Of a stretch of DNA of 64,000 bases, positions 33,135 through 45,045 are shown piece after piece. This DNA comes from Datisca glomerata (taxonomy: Eukaryota > Streptophyta > Magnoliopsida > Cucurbitales > Datiscaceae). A program made the position numbers and the translations under genes. Each line of letters starts with the position of its first letter. Positions within the stretch are counted from its first letter, which is position 1. The DNA is taken from NCBI GenBank assembly GCA_003255025.1, contig QANY01008662.1, positions 1,175,763 through 1,239,762 of the forward strand, given 5' to 3'. Below the pieces are notes generated by a model. The model was given only the letters and a program-made list of their open reading frames with translations, had not been told where the DNA came from and did no database searches.

Positions 33135-33960
33135 CCAAATACATTGTTGGTATGCTTCAAAAGACCAACATGACAACTTTCAAACCCCGTACAACCTTAG
33201 CTTATGTTTCTATCAAATTATCTACCACCAATGGTGAATTATTTCTAGATCCTTCTACTTACTGAAGTACCTTAGGAGTCTTGTAGTAAGCCACTTTAAC
33301 AAGGCCTAATATCTCTTATATTGTCAACAAACTCAGTCAATTCATGCATAATCCAATAATCATACAATGGTATACATGCAAGAGGGTTCTAAAATACTTG
33401 AGATGCACACCACATGAAGGGATACTCCTTAAACCTGCATTTCAAGCCTTTTCTAATGCAGATTGAGCCACCATCATTGATGATAAGAAATCACATGGGT
33501 TTATGTAGTATTTCTAGGTGATAGTCCCATCTCTTGTCCTCTAAGAAACATCAAGTTGTAGCAAGATTGGACACAAAAATGTGAGTATAGATCCTTGTCT
33601 CACACAACTTTTGTACTGTTGTGGATGACACAATCTCTACTCACTGAATTCATTGTCAATACAACTCCAATAATCTGGTGTGAGAACCAAGGGGTAGCTT
33701 CAATTGCCTCCAATCAAGTAAATAATGCAAGGACTAAACATATAGAGATAGATATGATCTTCCCAAAAGACAAGGTTCTAGCTAAGTAGCTTGTCATTCA
33801 ATTTGTTCTAACATCATACCAAATATAAGTCAGTGGGCCTCAATTTGTTCATTTGAAAGTCAAGCTTAATGTGGCAAACATGCCATTTCGATTGAGGGGA
33901 TGTTTGCATACTACATCAGTCACCTCAATAGTGCATATTGCCTCTACCACATCAGCAATG
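33135..33960 (+). pseudogene. Second Ty1/copia relic: RT C-terminus and RNase H
   Basis: Frames give KYIVGMLQKTNM (RT C-terminal block), then a degraded RVLRYL-like and FSNADxATIIDDKKSHG region, then the open frame 33595-33789 with PIIWCENQGVASIASNQVNN and ARTKHIEIDMIF, the RNase H signature. It ends near 33900 with LNVANMPFRLRGC and a purine-rich TTGAGGGGATG, like a copia polypurine tract. Integrase, gag and LTRs are not seen. It is unrelated to the minus-strand copia at 20.9-32.4 kb, whose RNase H has different residues. Confidence 0.85.
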
Positions 33961-34020
33961 CATACTACCTCAGCCACTTCAGCAATGCACATCTTAGACA
34001 GATTCATCACTCCATCGTAG

Positions 34021-34937
34021 TGTGTATATAATGGTTAACCATTATGACTTTGACTCGCTGATGTGGTACATGTCACTCCTATGAATTACTGCCACGTGTC
34101 ACTTTGACTTTTAAAATGATTACCTAATCCACGTTATCGACCAACGGACACGAAGTGTTTATTTTATTATGTATTCTTTCTATGTAATCACTCATATCCT
34201 TGTAATCACTAAGGCAAGTGACAAAGACTTAAGTGAGTCTCTTACCTGGGAACATATCTGGGGGGCTGTGGTCTGGTAGGATTTGGATGAGGTTCGGTGT
34301 ACTAGAAAGGATATCCCTTCACCAGTATGGCATCTTTGAGGGCCGTGGATGTGCCATCTTCCTAATCGCGAGAAGTAATTTAGTTTTAAGGACACCTCTC
34401 AGGAGGGGTCCCGGATGAACATTGCATATCTTGTCGATGTGGCGCGCTCTCCGTGTTCTTCCTTCCTAGATTCAATGTCATTACACATGACACATGACGC
34501 AATATAAAATGTAGCGTACATGAGAATCCTCCCCATAAATACCCTGGCCCACGTGGATATGGTTATATTAAGCACTGGCTGGATGTTGCCACCTCAACAA
34601 GCTTGTCGATGTGTCATTGCGTAGGGTTCATTGCCAATTAGTCAAAGGATTAATTAGAGTGGACCCCACATGGTAACTTCTCTATAAATAGAGGCAATTT
34701 CTTTCATTGTAAAGGACTTTTGGCCTTGGCTTCATATTTCCACTTATTACACTTTGAGAATTCTCTCTAAATTTTTCCTCCCATGAGAATTTTGTCACCT
34801 TCTATAGGTTGGTTCAAAGTGCTCGTCCTTCACCCTATTAGATTTCAACCTCCACGTTTTGTCATTTATTGTGACTAGATCACACCTGTAACTGTACTCA
34901 CGTGATGTCACGGTCATCACCCCTTAGCTCATGAACA
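34021..34937 (+). repeat. Gypsy 5' LTR
   Basis: Starts TGTGTATATAATGG and ends CTCATGAACA. A likely TATA box, TCTATAAATAGAGG, is at about 34680-34693, with transcript start expected near 34715. The 3' LTR has the same box (CTCTATAAATAGAAG near 51752). The primer-binding site directly follows the LTR. Confidence 0.85.
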
Positions 34938-34957
34938 TTTAGCGACTCCACTAGGGA
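34938..34957 (+). other. Gypsy primer-binding site
   Basis: TTTAGCGACTCCACTAGGGA directly abuts the LTR end. Its TGGCGACTCC(A/G)CTGGGGA-like form resembles the site reported for Tat/Ogre-type elements (tRNA-Arg type in my recollection), with two or three changes. The tRNA identity was not checked. Confidence 0.55.
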
Positions 34958-34982
34958 TTGAATAGTCACTGTAACTTCAACT

Positions 34983-36330
34983 ATGTTTGGAACAGATGAA
35001 ATCAACATCACATGGGAGCAACCTAATTCCAATGTAACAAGTGAAATTGCATCAGGAATGGATCAGGTTGTAACTATCAGGGAGTTGCAAATTTCCAACA
35101 GGGATCTCCATGCTTTGAATAATGAGATTCGTACGATGATGAATACCCTCACAACATTACTCCAAGGGCCTTCCACACAAAATACACATGCACCTCCACC
35201 ATCGCACTAGATACAAAATAGCCAGCCACGAGAAGTTCAGAGCAACCACAAGTCTCAACTCCTAATATTCATGCTCCACCTACACATGTCACTGTCAATG
35301 GTGTTTTGTGACCTACTACAACCGTCGATCATCACACCTATTGCTATGATGTAAGTACCACCAGTGCAAGAGTCACATGACGCTTCATAATATATCACTC
35401 ATGTGTATTTAGAAAATATGCTCTAGGCAGAGAGGATGAGAGCATCCATGCATGACTCAGTAATAGACTTCCGACCATCGTATTCAGTAGAACTTGCAAC
35501 TCAACCATACCCCGCTGAATATGTGCCTCCCAAATTTCAGAAATACGATGGGAAGACCGGTTGGGCAAAAGAGCATATAACTCGCTTTGTCAATGATCTG
35601 GGACCATATATTATGATAACTCTATGCATTTGAGAGAGTTTTGAAAATCACTTTCCGAACGAGCTTATATGTGGTATGCCAACTTAGCACCATGGTCTAT
35701 TTTGACATGGGCACAAATGACTTCTATCTTTTGTGCCAAGTTCTTTGTGTTAGGAGAAAGGGTGAGCATCCTAGATCTCGGGAGAGAATCATAAAGACCA
35801 AACAAAGAGTTGGCAACTTATGTGCAACGATTCAAGGACAAGGCGATGGAGTGTACAGATGATTACAAAGAAGAAGGATTGGTAAATATGTGCATCAGTG
35901 GTCTGATAAACTGGTTGCGCAACATACAAGCACTTCTGAAAGTAGGCAAAATCTAACAGAGCAAAATGATCGTGGAGATCGTACATGGAAACTGACGTCA
36001 CGTTATACGTCACAAGTAGCCATGGCACAATCATATGACCAAGGAGTCAAGAGGAGTAGAGATGGCAGAGATATGCAACCATCGTTTCCCTGTTCGATTG
36101 ATAAAGTTGAAGCCTTGCTTGACGTTTGGATTAAAGATAAAGAAATCAAGCGTCCTTGGGTTGATACACTCCCTAAAATGGAGGAGAGGAAATCCCCTAA
36201 GTATTGTTATTTCTAGCAAAATTTGAATCACGTGATTAAGGACTGTAGGACCTTGAGGAAGATATTCGTTGAGAAACTAAAAAATGAGAAATTATCACGG
36301 AAGTCGCTTTTGTTGAAGAACGTAACAACC
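34983..36330 (+). pseudogene. Gypsy gag
   Basis: Frames 34983-35210 (N-terminus, SNRDLHALNNEIRTMMNTLT), 35436-35633 (YVPPKFQKYDGKTGWAKEHI, the start of the retrotransposon gag domain) and a frameshifted AYMWYANLAPWSI / LATYVQRFKDKAMEC segment near 35670-35860 cover the capsid. A zinc knuckle with C, H and C spaced as in CCHC (KYCYF..NLNHVIKDC) is at about 36195-36245, with a stop inside it. Gag packages element RNA; this copy has at least four breaks. Confidence 0.8.
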
Positions 36331-36980
36331 TTTTCCTCAGCATGCGAATGTAAACTTGATCAATGAATATGATGGTGCTTCGACTTGTTATGTTACAATG
36401 ATAGAAGAAGATGACAACGAAGATAATTCGTCTAAGAGGAATGCCAGATTCATAGAATCTCTATTGAATACAAGGCTTTGCAAGAATTTCTTTGACACTC
36501 TTGAACTGGACGACATAGCAAGGAGACAAGTAACTCAAACATTGGTGGATGTTTTTTAGCAGAGTAGAATGATGATGCACTATTTCTTCGTATAACCACC
36601 GCTGGGTAGAGTAAGGAAAAATGAAGAAAGAGAAATCACATTCACTAATGCAGACTGTCGTGTTAAGAGAATTGGGCATAATCGCCCTTTGTATATTGTG
36701 AATGGTGTACAAGTAAAATGAGCATTAATAAACAGTGGATCAGGAATCAATGACATGTTAATTACCACATTCAAAGCAGTAGGACTTCTTGAGAAGAGAC
36801 TTGTGCGACTGTAAATCATGATAACAAGCTTCTCTTTCACGGCCATGAAAACATTGGGATATGTCAATGTTGAACTCCAAGTAGGCCCAATGAAGACTAC
36901 GAATTGTTTTTATGTAATCAAAGCTGAGACTGTGTACCACGTACTTCTAGGTCGCCCATAGATTCATGATCATGAATGTG
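36331..36980 (+). pseudogene. Gypsy aspartic protease
   Basis: ALINSGSGINDML near 36722-36760 is the retropepsin loop (D-S-G-S) with the catalytic Asp changed to Asn. The VELQVGPMKTTNCFYVI and YHVLLGRP motifs follow near 36870-36960, the latter being the typical end of Tat-type proteases. An open upstream frame, 36356-36559, is an acidic linker. Inactive. Confidence 0.8.
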
Positions 36981-37399
36981 TGCCGTCAACATTACATCAA
37001 TGTTTGAAAGCATGGTGGACATGAAGAGTTATAACTGTAGCAGCTAGCAAAGCGTCATTTGATGAAACATAAATACATTTGGCTGAAGCATTGCTGTTTG
37101 ATAATCTGGAAGTAGCAGGGACAACTACACCAAGAAAAATCACACCAATCACTTTACCAAAATGGGAAAACAGTGGAGACCAGGCAGTTATGAAAGTAAG
37201 GACAGGTCTAGTTACTCGTGTCAAACTACCAAATAAGGAAGAAGGCCTATCGCTTATGATGGTGCGTGGGGTCAAGCGCATAGCTTGATCCCTCTAGTGA
37301 TAAAAACAAAGTGGAAGATTATATGACAGAGGAAGTATTTGCAAAATTACATGGCCTGTCAAATGGTATTTATGTAATGAATTGTGAGTTACTAGAGTA

Positions 37400-38180
37400 G
37401 CCTTCCGTCAAGAATCCTTTATCGTCACTAGAAGAAGTACCCCTTAGAGATGAAACAGTTAACAAGCTAGTTTTCTTGTCTAAGAGTCTAAAGAATAAGC
37501 AAAGAGAAACACTATTGAGGTTACTAAGAGAATTTGAAGATGTATTTGCATGGTCTTATATTGATATGCCAGGAGTGGATCCCGTTCTAGTAACACATAG
37601 GTTGGGAGTTTCTGAGAGTTACGCACCAATCAAGCAACCACCACAAAAATTTCATCCTGATGTTGAACTTCAAATTAAGGTGGAAATACAGAAACTCATT
37701 GATGTAGGATTTATCAAACCCATCAAACATCCTATGTGGTAAGAAAAAATCGTGTTTGTGAAGAAGAAGAATGGTCAAGTTTGATGTTGTGTTGATTTTA
37801 GGGATTTAAACAAAGCATGTCCTAAGGATGATTTTTCCTTGCCTAACGTGGATGCCCTAGTAGATGCCACAACAGAGCATGAGTTGTTTTCGTTCATGGA
37901 TGGATTTAATGGATACAATCAGATCAAGATGGCAATGGGGGACGCTGAGAAAACAGCCTTCCGAACACCGTTTCAAAATTTCTACTATGTTGTAATGTCA
38001 TTTGGACTGAAAAATGCTGGCGCAACCTATCACCTGGTAATGACATCCATTTTTCATGACATGATTCATGAATATGTTGAAGATTACGTGGATGATCTGG
38101 TGGTAAAGTCTAAAAAGGTTGAACAACTTTTACGGCATTTGAAACGTGTTTTTAGAGATGCAGATTTTATAAGTTGAAGA
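37400..38180 (+). pseudogene. Gypsy reverse transcriptase
   Basis: The open frames 37476-37742 (REFEDVFAWSYIDMPGVDPV, EIQKLIDVGFIKPIKHPMW) and 37839-38177 are separated by one TAA (37741-37743) and a TGA in CCVDFRDLNKACPKDDF. The second frame has FSFMDGFNGYNQIKMAMGDA, KTAFRTPF and the active site YVDDLVVKS, with both aspartates intact. It is the best-kept domain of the element. Its Tat-lineage look (GVDPxLVTHRL, FVKKKNGQ) agrees with the rest. Confidence 0.88.
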
Positions 38181-38600
38181 TGAACCCATTAAAATGTACT
38201 CTTGGTGTGTCTAGGGAAAGTTTTTAGGCTTTTGTGTGCATAAGCGAGGAATAGATATTGATCAATCAAAGGTAAAAGCCATTAGAGATATGTCACATCC
38301 TCGTTCAATAAAGGAGTTAAAGGCCTTCATGGGAAAAGTGTCGTATGTACGTCGTTTCACACCTGCCCTTGCTGAACCTGTAAGTAATTTACAGCGACTG
38401 CTGAAACACGACTATGATTTCTTTTAGATTAAAAGGAGATTTTGCTGTTAAAGAACCTGCTCTAACCCAGTACCATCATGAAGTTTAGAAAATGAGTGAA
38501 GCATTTGACTGTTTAATATTTGAGCACACTTCACAATCTAAAAATCACCACGTTGATGCCTTAGCTACGCTTGCTTCAAAGCTTCCACTCATTGAGACTA
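38181..38600 (+). pseudogene. Gypsy connection and largely deleted RNase H
   Basis: RT-RNase H connection GIDIDQSKVKAIRDM, SIKELKAFMGKVSYVRRFTP is at 38236-38427. Within about 100 bp the sequence reaches FEHTSQSKNHHVDALATLAS, which normally closes the RNase H region of Tat elements (dual or archaeal-type RNase H). At least several hundred codons are therefore missing between about 38430 and 38490. The deletion alone makes the element non-autonomous. Confidence 0.75.
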
Positions 38601-40234
38601 TTCCTAATGTTGAGATAGCAGTTAAATCTACAACTGTGATTTTCGAAGGAGTTATTCAACAATCACCTCAAGAATGGAGAAGTGATATTAAGGAGCAATT
38701 ATCCAAGGGTGATACAACTTTGAATAAAGAGCTGAAAGATTTCATGACATTGAACACAATTCTTTTCTTTATAAGTTCGGATGGAGTGTTGTCACGTTGT
38801 GTAAACATTGAAGAAGTTCGTCGTCATCTTACTCACCTTCATGATGATTTTTGTTCTATGTAGGGACCACATTCACATCGACATTTGCAGAGAATGGGAT
38901 TGTATTGGTCAAGTATAAGTACAGACACTACAAGCGTACAGAAGAATTGTGCAAAATGTCAATTGATCCCCGATCCAAAGGAAGTTAATTTAGTGGAAGT
39001 TGTTACAGATTGGAGGCAACCTTACATTACATACCTGAATGAGCGTATACTTCCTATAGATGCGATAGGTGCTGCTACTGTATGAATGAAAAGATCGCGT
39101 GTCTTTCTCATCAACGGTGAACTTTTCAGGAAAAGTATTGATGGTCGTCCTCTAAAATGTTTGGGTATAGATGATAAAAAGACTATAATGGAGGAAGTAC
39201 ATGACGGATCCTGTGGAGAGCACCAAGGTTGAAAATGTTTGTTTGAAGAATTACTACAGATTAGTTATTACTGGCCAATAATGGATGTAGATACATTAGA
39301 ATTTGCCCAAAAATGTAATGCTTGTCAGACATTGGGAAATGTCATTCATGCACCATCAATGCCCTTACATCCAACTGAAGTCCCATGGCATTTTCATACT
39401 TGGACATTGGATTTCATTAGTCAGATATCTCCATCTTCATGAGGAAACATATGGATCTTTACTGTTACACCAAGTGGGTAGAAGCTATACCATTAAAGAA
39501 AGGTATAGGGGAACAAGTGTACAATTTCATCAAGGAATATATAATTTGTCACTTCAGTATACCAAGACATATCATCTCAAACCATGGCACTGCATTTACA
39601 AGCAGGGTGGTAACTCAATTTTTTGAAGCATATGATATCCTCCATGATAGGTCCACACCTTATTACCTGAAGGGTAATGGTCAATCTAAAGCTACTAACA
39701 AGACTTTGCTTCGGATACTTAGTTGAATGGTCCACGATGCACACAATACTTGGCATGAGCTCTTACTGCTTGCATTATGGGTCTATCAAACTTTAAAGCG
39801 ATCACCAACACAAGTGACCCCTTTTGCACTAGTATACAGATGAAGTAGTTATCCTGGCAGAGGTAGATGTACCATCGACTAGGTTATCATCTATAGAAAA
39901 TGTCGAGCACTCTACACGACTTGGTGACTTAGAGGCGATGGAAGAAAGAAGATATAAGGCAAGAGAAAATATTTGAATGTATCAGGAAGGCATGGGGAAG
40001 ACTTATGACAAAAGAGTAAGACCTCGAACATTCAGTGTAAAAGAACTAGTATTAAAGGTGACTGATCATATCACGCAGGGTGTGCATTCTTAAAAATTTT
40101 CGCCCAAATGGGAAGGGCCTTATGTAATTGTCTTCACCTCTGAGAGCGAATAATTTCAGTTGGCCAATCTAAGGACTCGTCAACCCTTGTCGTCACCTAT
40201 AAACTTTAAGTTTATCAAGAAGTATCATTCGTGA
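38601..40234 (+). pseudogene. Gypsy integrase
   Basis: Frames 38492-38863, 38885-39085, 39239-39442 and 39439-39726 give: a first Zn-like segment (H..H near 38820-38880; NCAKCQ near 38950), a DWRQPYITYLNERILPIDAI block, then the canonical HHCC (EVHDGSCGEHQG, YYWPIMDVDTLEFAQKCNAC), then the core start TWTLDFISQI and later PYYLKGNGQSKATNKTLLRI near 39650. The rest (WHELLLLALWVYQTLKRSPT; KWEGPYVI) is frameshifted and ends at a TGA near 40234. Inactive. Confidence 0.82.
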
Positions 40235-40500
40235 CGAGAGAATTGTTTGTGAAGACTTTTGTTGTTGTTGCAAAAGCAGTTAGAGGAATCTCTAATTACT
40301 TTTTTTACTTATAATAAAGTTGTTCTGGATGACTGAAAGTTACAGTTAGAGTTCTTAGAACACTCTTCTAATAAAATGAAAGAATGTTTTTTCATAAATT
40401 TTGTTCGATTTATGAAAAATTATGTTTATGATTAAGTAACACTAAACATATATGTCATAGATTGTTTAGCATTATGTTTGTCACTTCTCCAGATAAACTC

Positions 40501-41310
40501 GTGGAAATGATAAACTATCATGCGGTGTATGCTTGGACTGGACGTTTCTCATCTCTAAGTTGCCTGGGACAAGTCACTTAGAATGAATATTTCACTTCGC
40601 CAGGTATGCCCGTGGTAATGACAAATTATCATGAGGTGTAGGTTGGGACTATACGTTTCTCATCTCTAAGTTGCCTGGTACAGGTCACTTGGAATGAATA
40701 TTTCTCTTCGCCAAATATGCCCATGGTAATGACAAATTATCATGAGGTATAGGCTGGAACTAGATGTTTCTCATCTCTAAGTTGCCTAGTATAGGTCATT
40801 TGGAATGAATATTTCACTTCGCCAGGTACGCCCGTGGTAATGACAAATTATCATGAGGTATATGCTGGGACTAGATGTTTCTCATCTCTAAGTTGTGGAA
40901 TATAAGTCACTTGGAATGAATATTTCACTTCACCAGGTACGCTCGTGGTTATGACAAATTATCATGAGGTGTAGGTTGGGACTGGACGTTTCTCATCTCA
41001 AAGTTGCATGTCGTAGGTCACTTGGAATGAGTATTTTACTTGTCAGGTACGCCCGTGGTAATGATAAATTATCATGAGGTGTAGGTTGGTACTGGACGTT
41101 TCTCATCTCTAAGTTGCCTGTCGTAGGTCACTTAGAATGAGTATTTCACTTCTCTAGGTACGCCCATGGTAATGACATATTATCATGAGGTGTAGGCTGG
41201 GACTAGATGTTTTTCATTTCTAAGTTGTCAAGCACAAATCACTTAGAATGAGTATTTTACTTTCCCAGGTATGCCCGTGGTAATGACAAATTATCACGAG
41301 GTATAGGTCA
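40501..41310. repeat. 111-bp minisatellite, 8 copies, in gypsy 3' region
   Basis: The anchor (C/T)GTGGTAATGACAAATTATC begins at about 40501, 40612, 40723, 40834, 40945, 41054, 41166 and 41277, spacings of 111, 111, 111, 111, 109, 112 and 111. Each unit also contains GTTTCTCATCTCTAAGTTGC and CACTT(A/G)GAATGA. Repeats are moderately diverged. Tandem repeats between integrase and 3' LTR are known in Tat-lineage elements and can seed satellites. Confidence 0.92.
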
Positions 41311-41839
41311 TGATTGGATTTTTTAAAATACGCCTGTTACAGATGATGATATGATATGTAATATTATTATTCAATATTATGGCTTGACCTTACCACATAT
41401 TATGACATGATGCTACCACACTATATATGCCTTCATGCTATCATATGTTATTGCATGATGCCATTACTAGATGTTATTGTTTGATGTTATCACTTTCTCT
41501 TATCTTAAAAAGAGAGGAGAAGGTGCAAATAAAAAAAAGTAGTGTAAATAAACTAGTTCATGAAAGCATAAAAGATGTCCAACTACATGGTAACAAATAT
41601 AATAACATCAAAGCATATTCAAAATAAAGCAAAAATAATGAATTAAAGTGATGTGAATAGATCTCTGGTAATCTTATCAGATGGATTGCAATCAACAATA
41701 ACTTTCTTTCTTCTAGCTGATTGATGTCTTTTCATTGCATTGTCAGTAGACTGAATACGTTGAGAAGACTCATTTATGACTGCAACATGGTACTGACGTT
41801 GTCAAAGCATTAAGACTTTCTGTCCGTACGAGGTGTCTA
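41311..41839. other. Noncoding part of gypsy 3' region
   Basis: No credible gene. It contains short imperfect direct repeats of ATGATGCTACCAC / ATGTTATTG type (41395-41500) and an AT-rich stretch (41520-41640). Confidence 0.5.
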
Positions 41840-44800
41840 TGCAATAGTCTCAATCACGAACGAAAGGCCTTAACCAACTTTGATTAAGCTTTTGGGCTTT
41901 CAAACACTTCCACACAGACAACATATATGCCAATGGCTCTATTTTAGCATTTTCAACGGTGACGTGATCTATCATGTACAAAAGCTCACCTAACATGGAT
42001 ACACACCCCAACCGGACCCAATATAGGGCACACATGTGCTTCAATCTTGTCTAAGGATATAAGTCTTCAATTATCACAACGTAACTGTGAAGATCTTTGC
42101 CAACAGGCATGTCTTCAAATTTAAGCAACTCGCCAGAAAGTTCTAGCCTAAACTCATCAGCATCATGCCAAAAATATTGATCCTTGTCTGTCTCAGAAGT
42201 GTCACCATTTGATTCATCTTGCATGAGTGTCTGGGATTGAGACATATCCTCTTGGAAAGAACTATGAATGTCATTGTCAGAATCATAATTTACATCTTCA
42301 TGAACATCACTTATATTTCGGATTTGGACTCATGTCAATACTTTGTCTTGCTACGATGAGAGGGCAATGGTACTCCAGTAGTATAATCGAAGATGTCCAC
42401 TATCAGAGGTACTGAATCCAACAAATCATTAAGGTCATCTAGATTATCTTAGGGAATAGGAAGCCCAATGGATGAATCATGGGGTGCTTCCACGGCCGTT
42501 AGGTTCAACACTGGGTGAGCTTGCTCATCCAACATTCGAGCGTTTATAGGAGCAAGACCAGACGCTTCAATATTGATTGCCATTGTTGTTTCCGTAGGAA
42601 TTTCCCAGAAATAGTCCTGCACCAGATATCATTGACGTGTTCATAAATAAGAATATATGAATAGTTCTTAAAAAAACTTACACCACAGCAAGCAGATGCC
42701 ATCTTGTATGTTGCTTCATGACGTGTATCTTTTACATGTTCAGTAATTTGATCTTGTCTAAGGGATAAAGGGGATATGCTAAGTATTTCAGGCTGAAGAA
42801 TGTTCTCCATGTTTAAAACTTAAAAAAAGGGAGAACATAAGCAGCTACTACAAAAAATAATACAGAGTGATGTTGAATGATATTTGTTATTAACAGAATA
42901 ACCAGTGATACAATCCTCCTGGGACGAGGTGACATTGTAGTAGAAGTATCACCTAGTTGAACATAGATCTACTCAAGTCCTTGTCCATGATGTTCATTAA
43001 TACTACCGAGCGACTTTGAGACTGTGGTGGAATCCTGAGAAAACACACATCACAAAAGTGACAATGTTACCATCTAACCAAGATACATGATAATTGATTT
43101 ATCTAACATAACATTAGAACTCTCAACCATTTCTTCAAATCTTGGACTGATAGTACTTAAAAGACATGTCTCACAAGTCTCAACAAGCTAACAATTTGTT
43201 ATGCCAGCAATCTTAGATTTAGACTTTGCTTTGCTGTGGGGATGTGTAACATGAACCTTGGATATGCCTTTACCTTTTTCGATGGCAGATGCTTTAATGT
43301 GAGATTCCATTGATATAAATTCAGTGGCTCCACTTTTTCATGACTTTCGTGCTTCTTTAGTGGGAGGACGCAATGTTAAGTCATTCTTATAAGTAACTAG
43401 TTCTACTGGAGTTCTTGAGTCTGAGCCAATGAAAGACCTCCATTTCCCTGCTAAGGTTTTCCAATAACTTTTCATGCTTCTAGAAAATGCATGAGCACGA
43501 GATGATCGGAGTACAAAGATCATATGAGAAACATTGTTTAAACAATTTTTTCCTTCCATCCATAATGAAAATGTTGTTGAAAAACCCAGCTTGGCTTCCC
43601 TTGGTCGTGGAACTCCCTGATCAAAACTGAATTGATGAGTAACCCTGTTGCATTGATAACGTGTACTGTAGAAAAAGTTACCATCTTTCTATCTTTCATG
43701 CTCGACTATGATAGGCAGTGTTGAAGGTGTAAGAATGGCTATCATGAGTTGTTCCTCCCACCGAAACGACCTTACTTTCTCATCCGTACCAAGATCTATG
43801 TCATTATTACACGCATGCCATAGATTCTCTTACATGTAACCTGAAAGTTATTATATGTATGGACGTGGTTTAAAGTATCCTAATCTATCATACTCATTGA
43901 GAAGTCGACTGTTTTAGGAGTCATTACAGAGCTCCACGACCATGCTCTAGGTGGATAATCAATCTCTTGAACAGTGGTGGTGCACACTGAGGTTAATGTT
44001 CCCACATAAACATCTACAAGAAGGCATTATCGAAAAAGATTGTAAACTCATAACATCCCAACGATCGCTCTATGTCATAGTGGATTCAATCAAAGAGGTA
44101 ATACAAATTACCCAAAAATATTGAAGCTAAGGCAATATTTTGCCATGGCGCTAATCTGGCCGCAAATACGAATACATGAGTATTCATCATCTCATTGGGA
44201 AGACCTGATGCAATAGTTGTTATATTATAGTTGTGCAACAATCATTTGACAATAACATAATTGGGATAAAAATGCGGTGATATTACCTTGAAAAATGTGT
44301 CGTGATAACCATAATGCAACAAAAGCAGCTAATTCCACCTTTTTATCTTCAGAGTCTAAGCTTTGATGAGATCCATGTTGCTCTCGTCTTTCATTGTTGG
44401 AAGCATTGATGTCTTTGAAGAAATAACATAGCCATCGTGAAAAGTTTGCTCTTTTACTTATATCATTTACTGTGGATGATTTCTTATGAGATTTGGATTG
44501 ACCACCGTGTAACATGTCCACCCAGAGTTTTACATCTAGCTCGAGCTTAGTCATTGTAACATTATGATCGTGAAAGAAAGGAAGGCACAATAAAAATTAT
44601 ACGTCCTTGAGAGTAGGTGTAAATTCACCCCAAGCGGTGATGAAAGAATGTGATTGTCTACTCCAACGTAATAATAAAGTTTGTAGTGTTGAAGGATCAC
44701 CAAGAATACTAAGCCGCGAACTAACCATCAGAATATGCTCGCTTTCTTTAAAATTGAAACATACTTAGGGATTGAAAAAATATAGTTTTCCAATTCATGC

Positions 44801-45045
44801 CATCTAGTTGTTACCTTGGTGTGACTGCAGATAACAATTGGAGATATGGGAAAATCACCTCGTGCATGCCTAAAAAGGGGAATTGAGTCTGTAAATATGT
44901 ATTCCACGTTTTTGCTTTCTTGCTCAAATAATGATACAGAGCCTACATAAGTGTGTTCTTCCGTTGTCTTTTCCATATCATGAATTACTCTGAGAGCACC
45001 ATCTTTCATGACATTCCAAGGTTTATTTGGAACTGGTGGTGGCAT
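41840..45045 (-). pseudogene. Antisense plant mobile domain (PMD) ORF inside gypsy element
   Basis: On the minus strand, from an ATG at 45045, frame 45045-44728 is followed by a stop and then frame 44590-44225, which carries a PMD (also called aminotransferase-like plant mobile domain) signature: WHELENYIFSIPKYVSILKK, FFHDHNVTMTKLELDVKLWV, FSRWLCYFFKDINASNNERR, KVELAAFVALWLSRHIFQGN. A frameshifted continuation to about 43860 keeps a LAPWQNIALASIFLGNLYYL-like segment. A Ser/Lys-rich tail (43559-43338) and acidic segments (42245-41850) follow; the last are tentative. PMD proteins include MAIN/MAIL nuclear proteins, and PMD ORFs occur in plant transposons. The role in the element is unknown. Confidence 0.7.
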
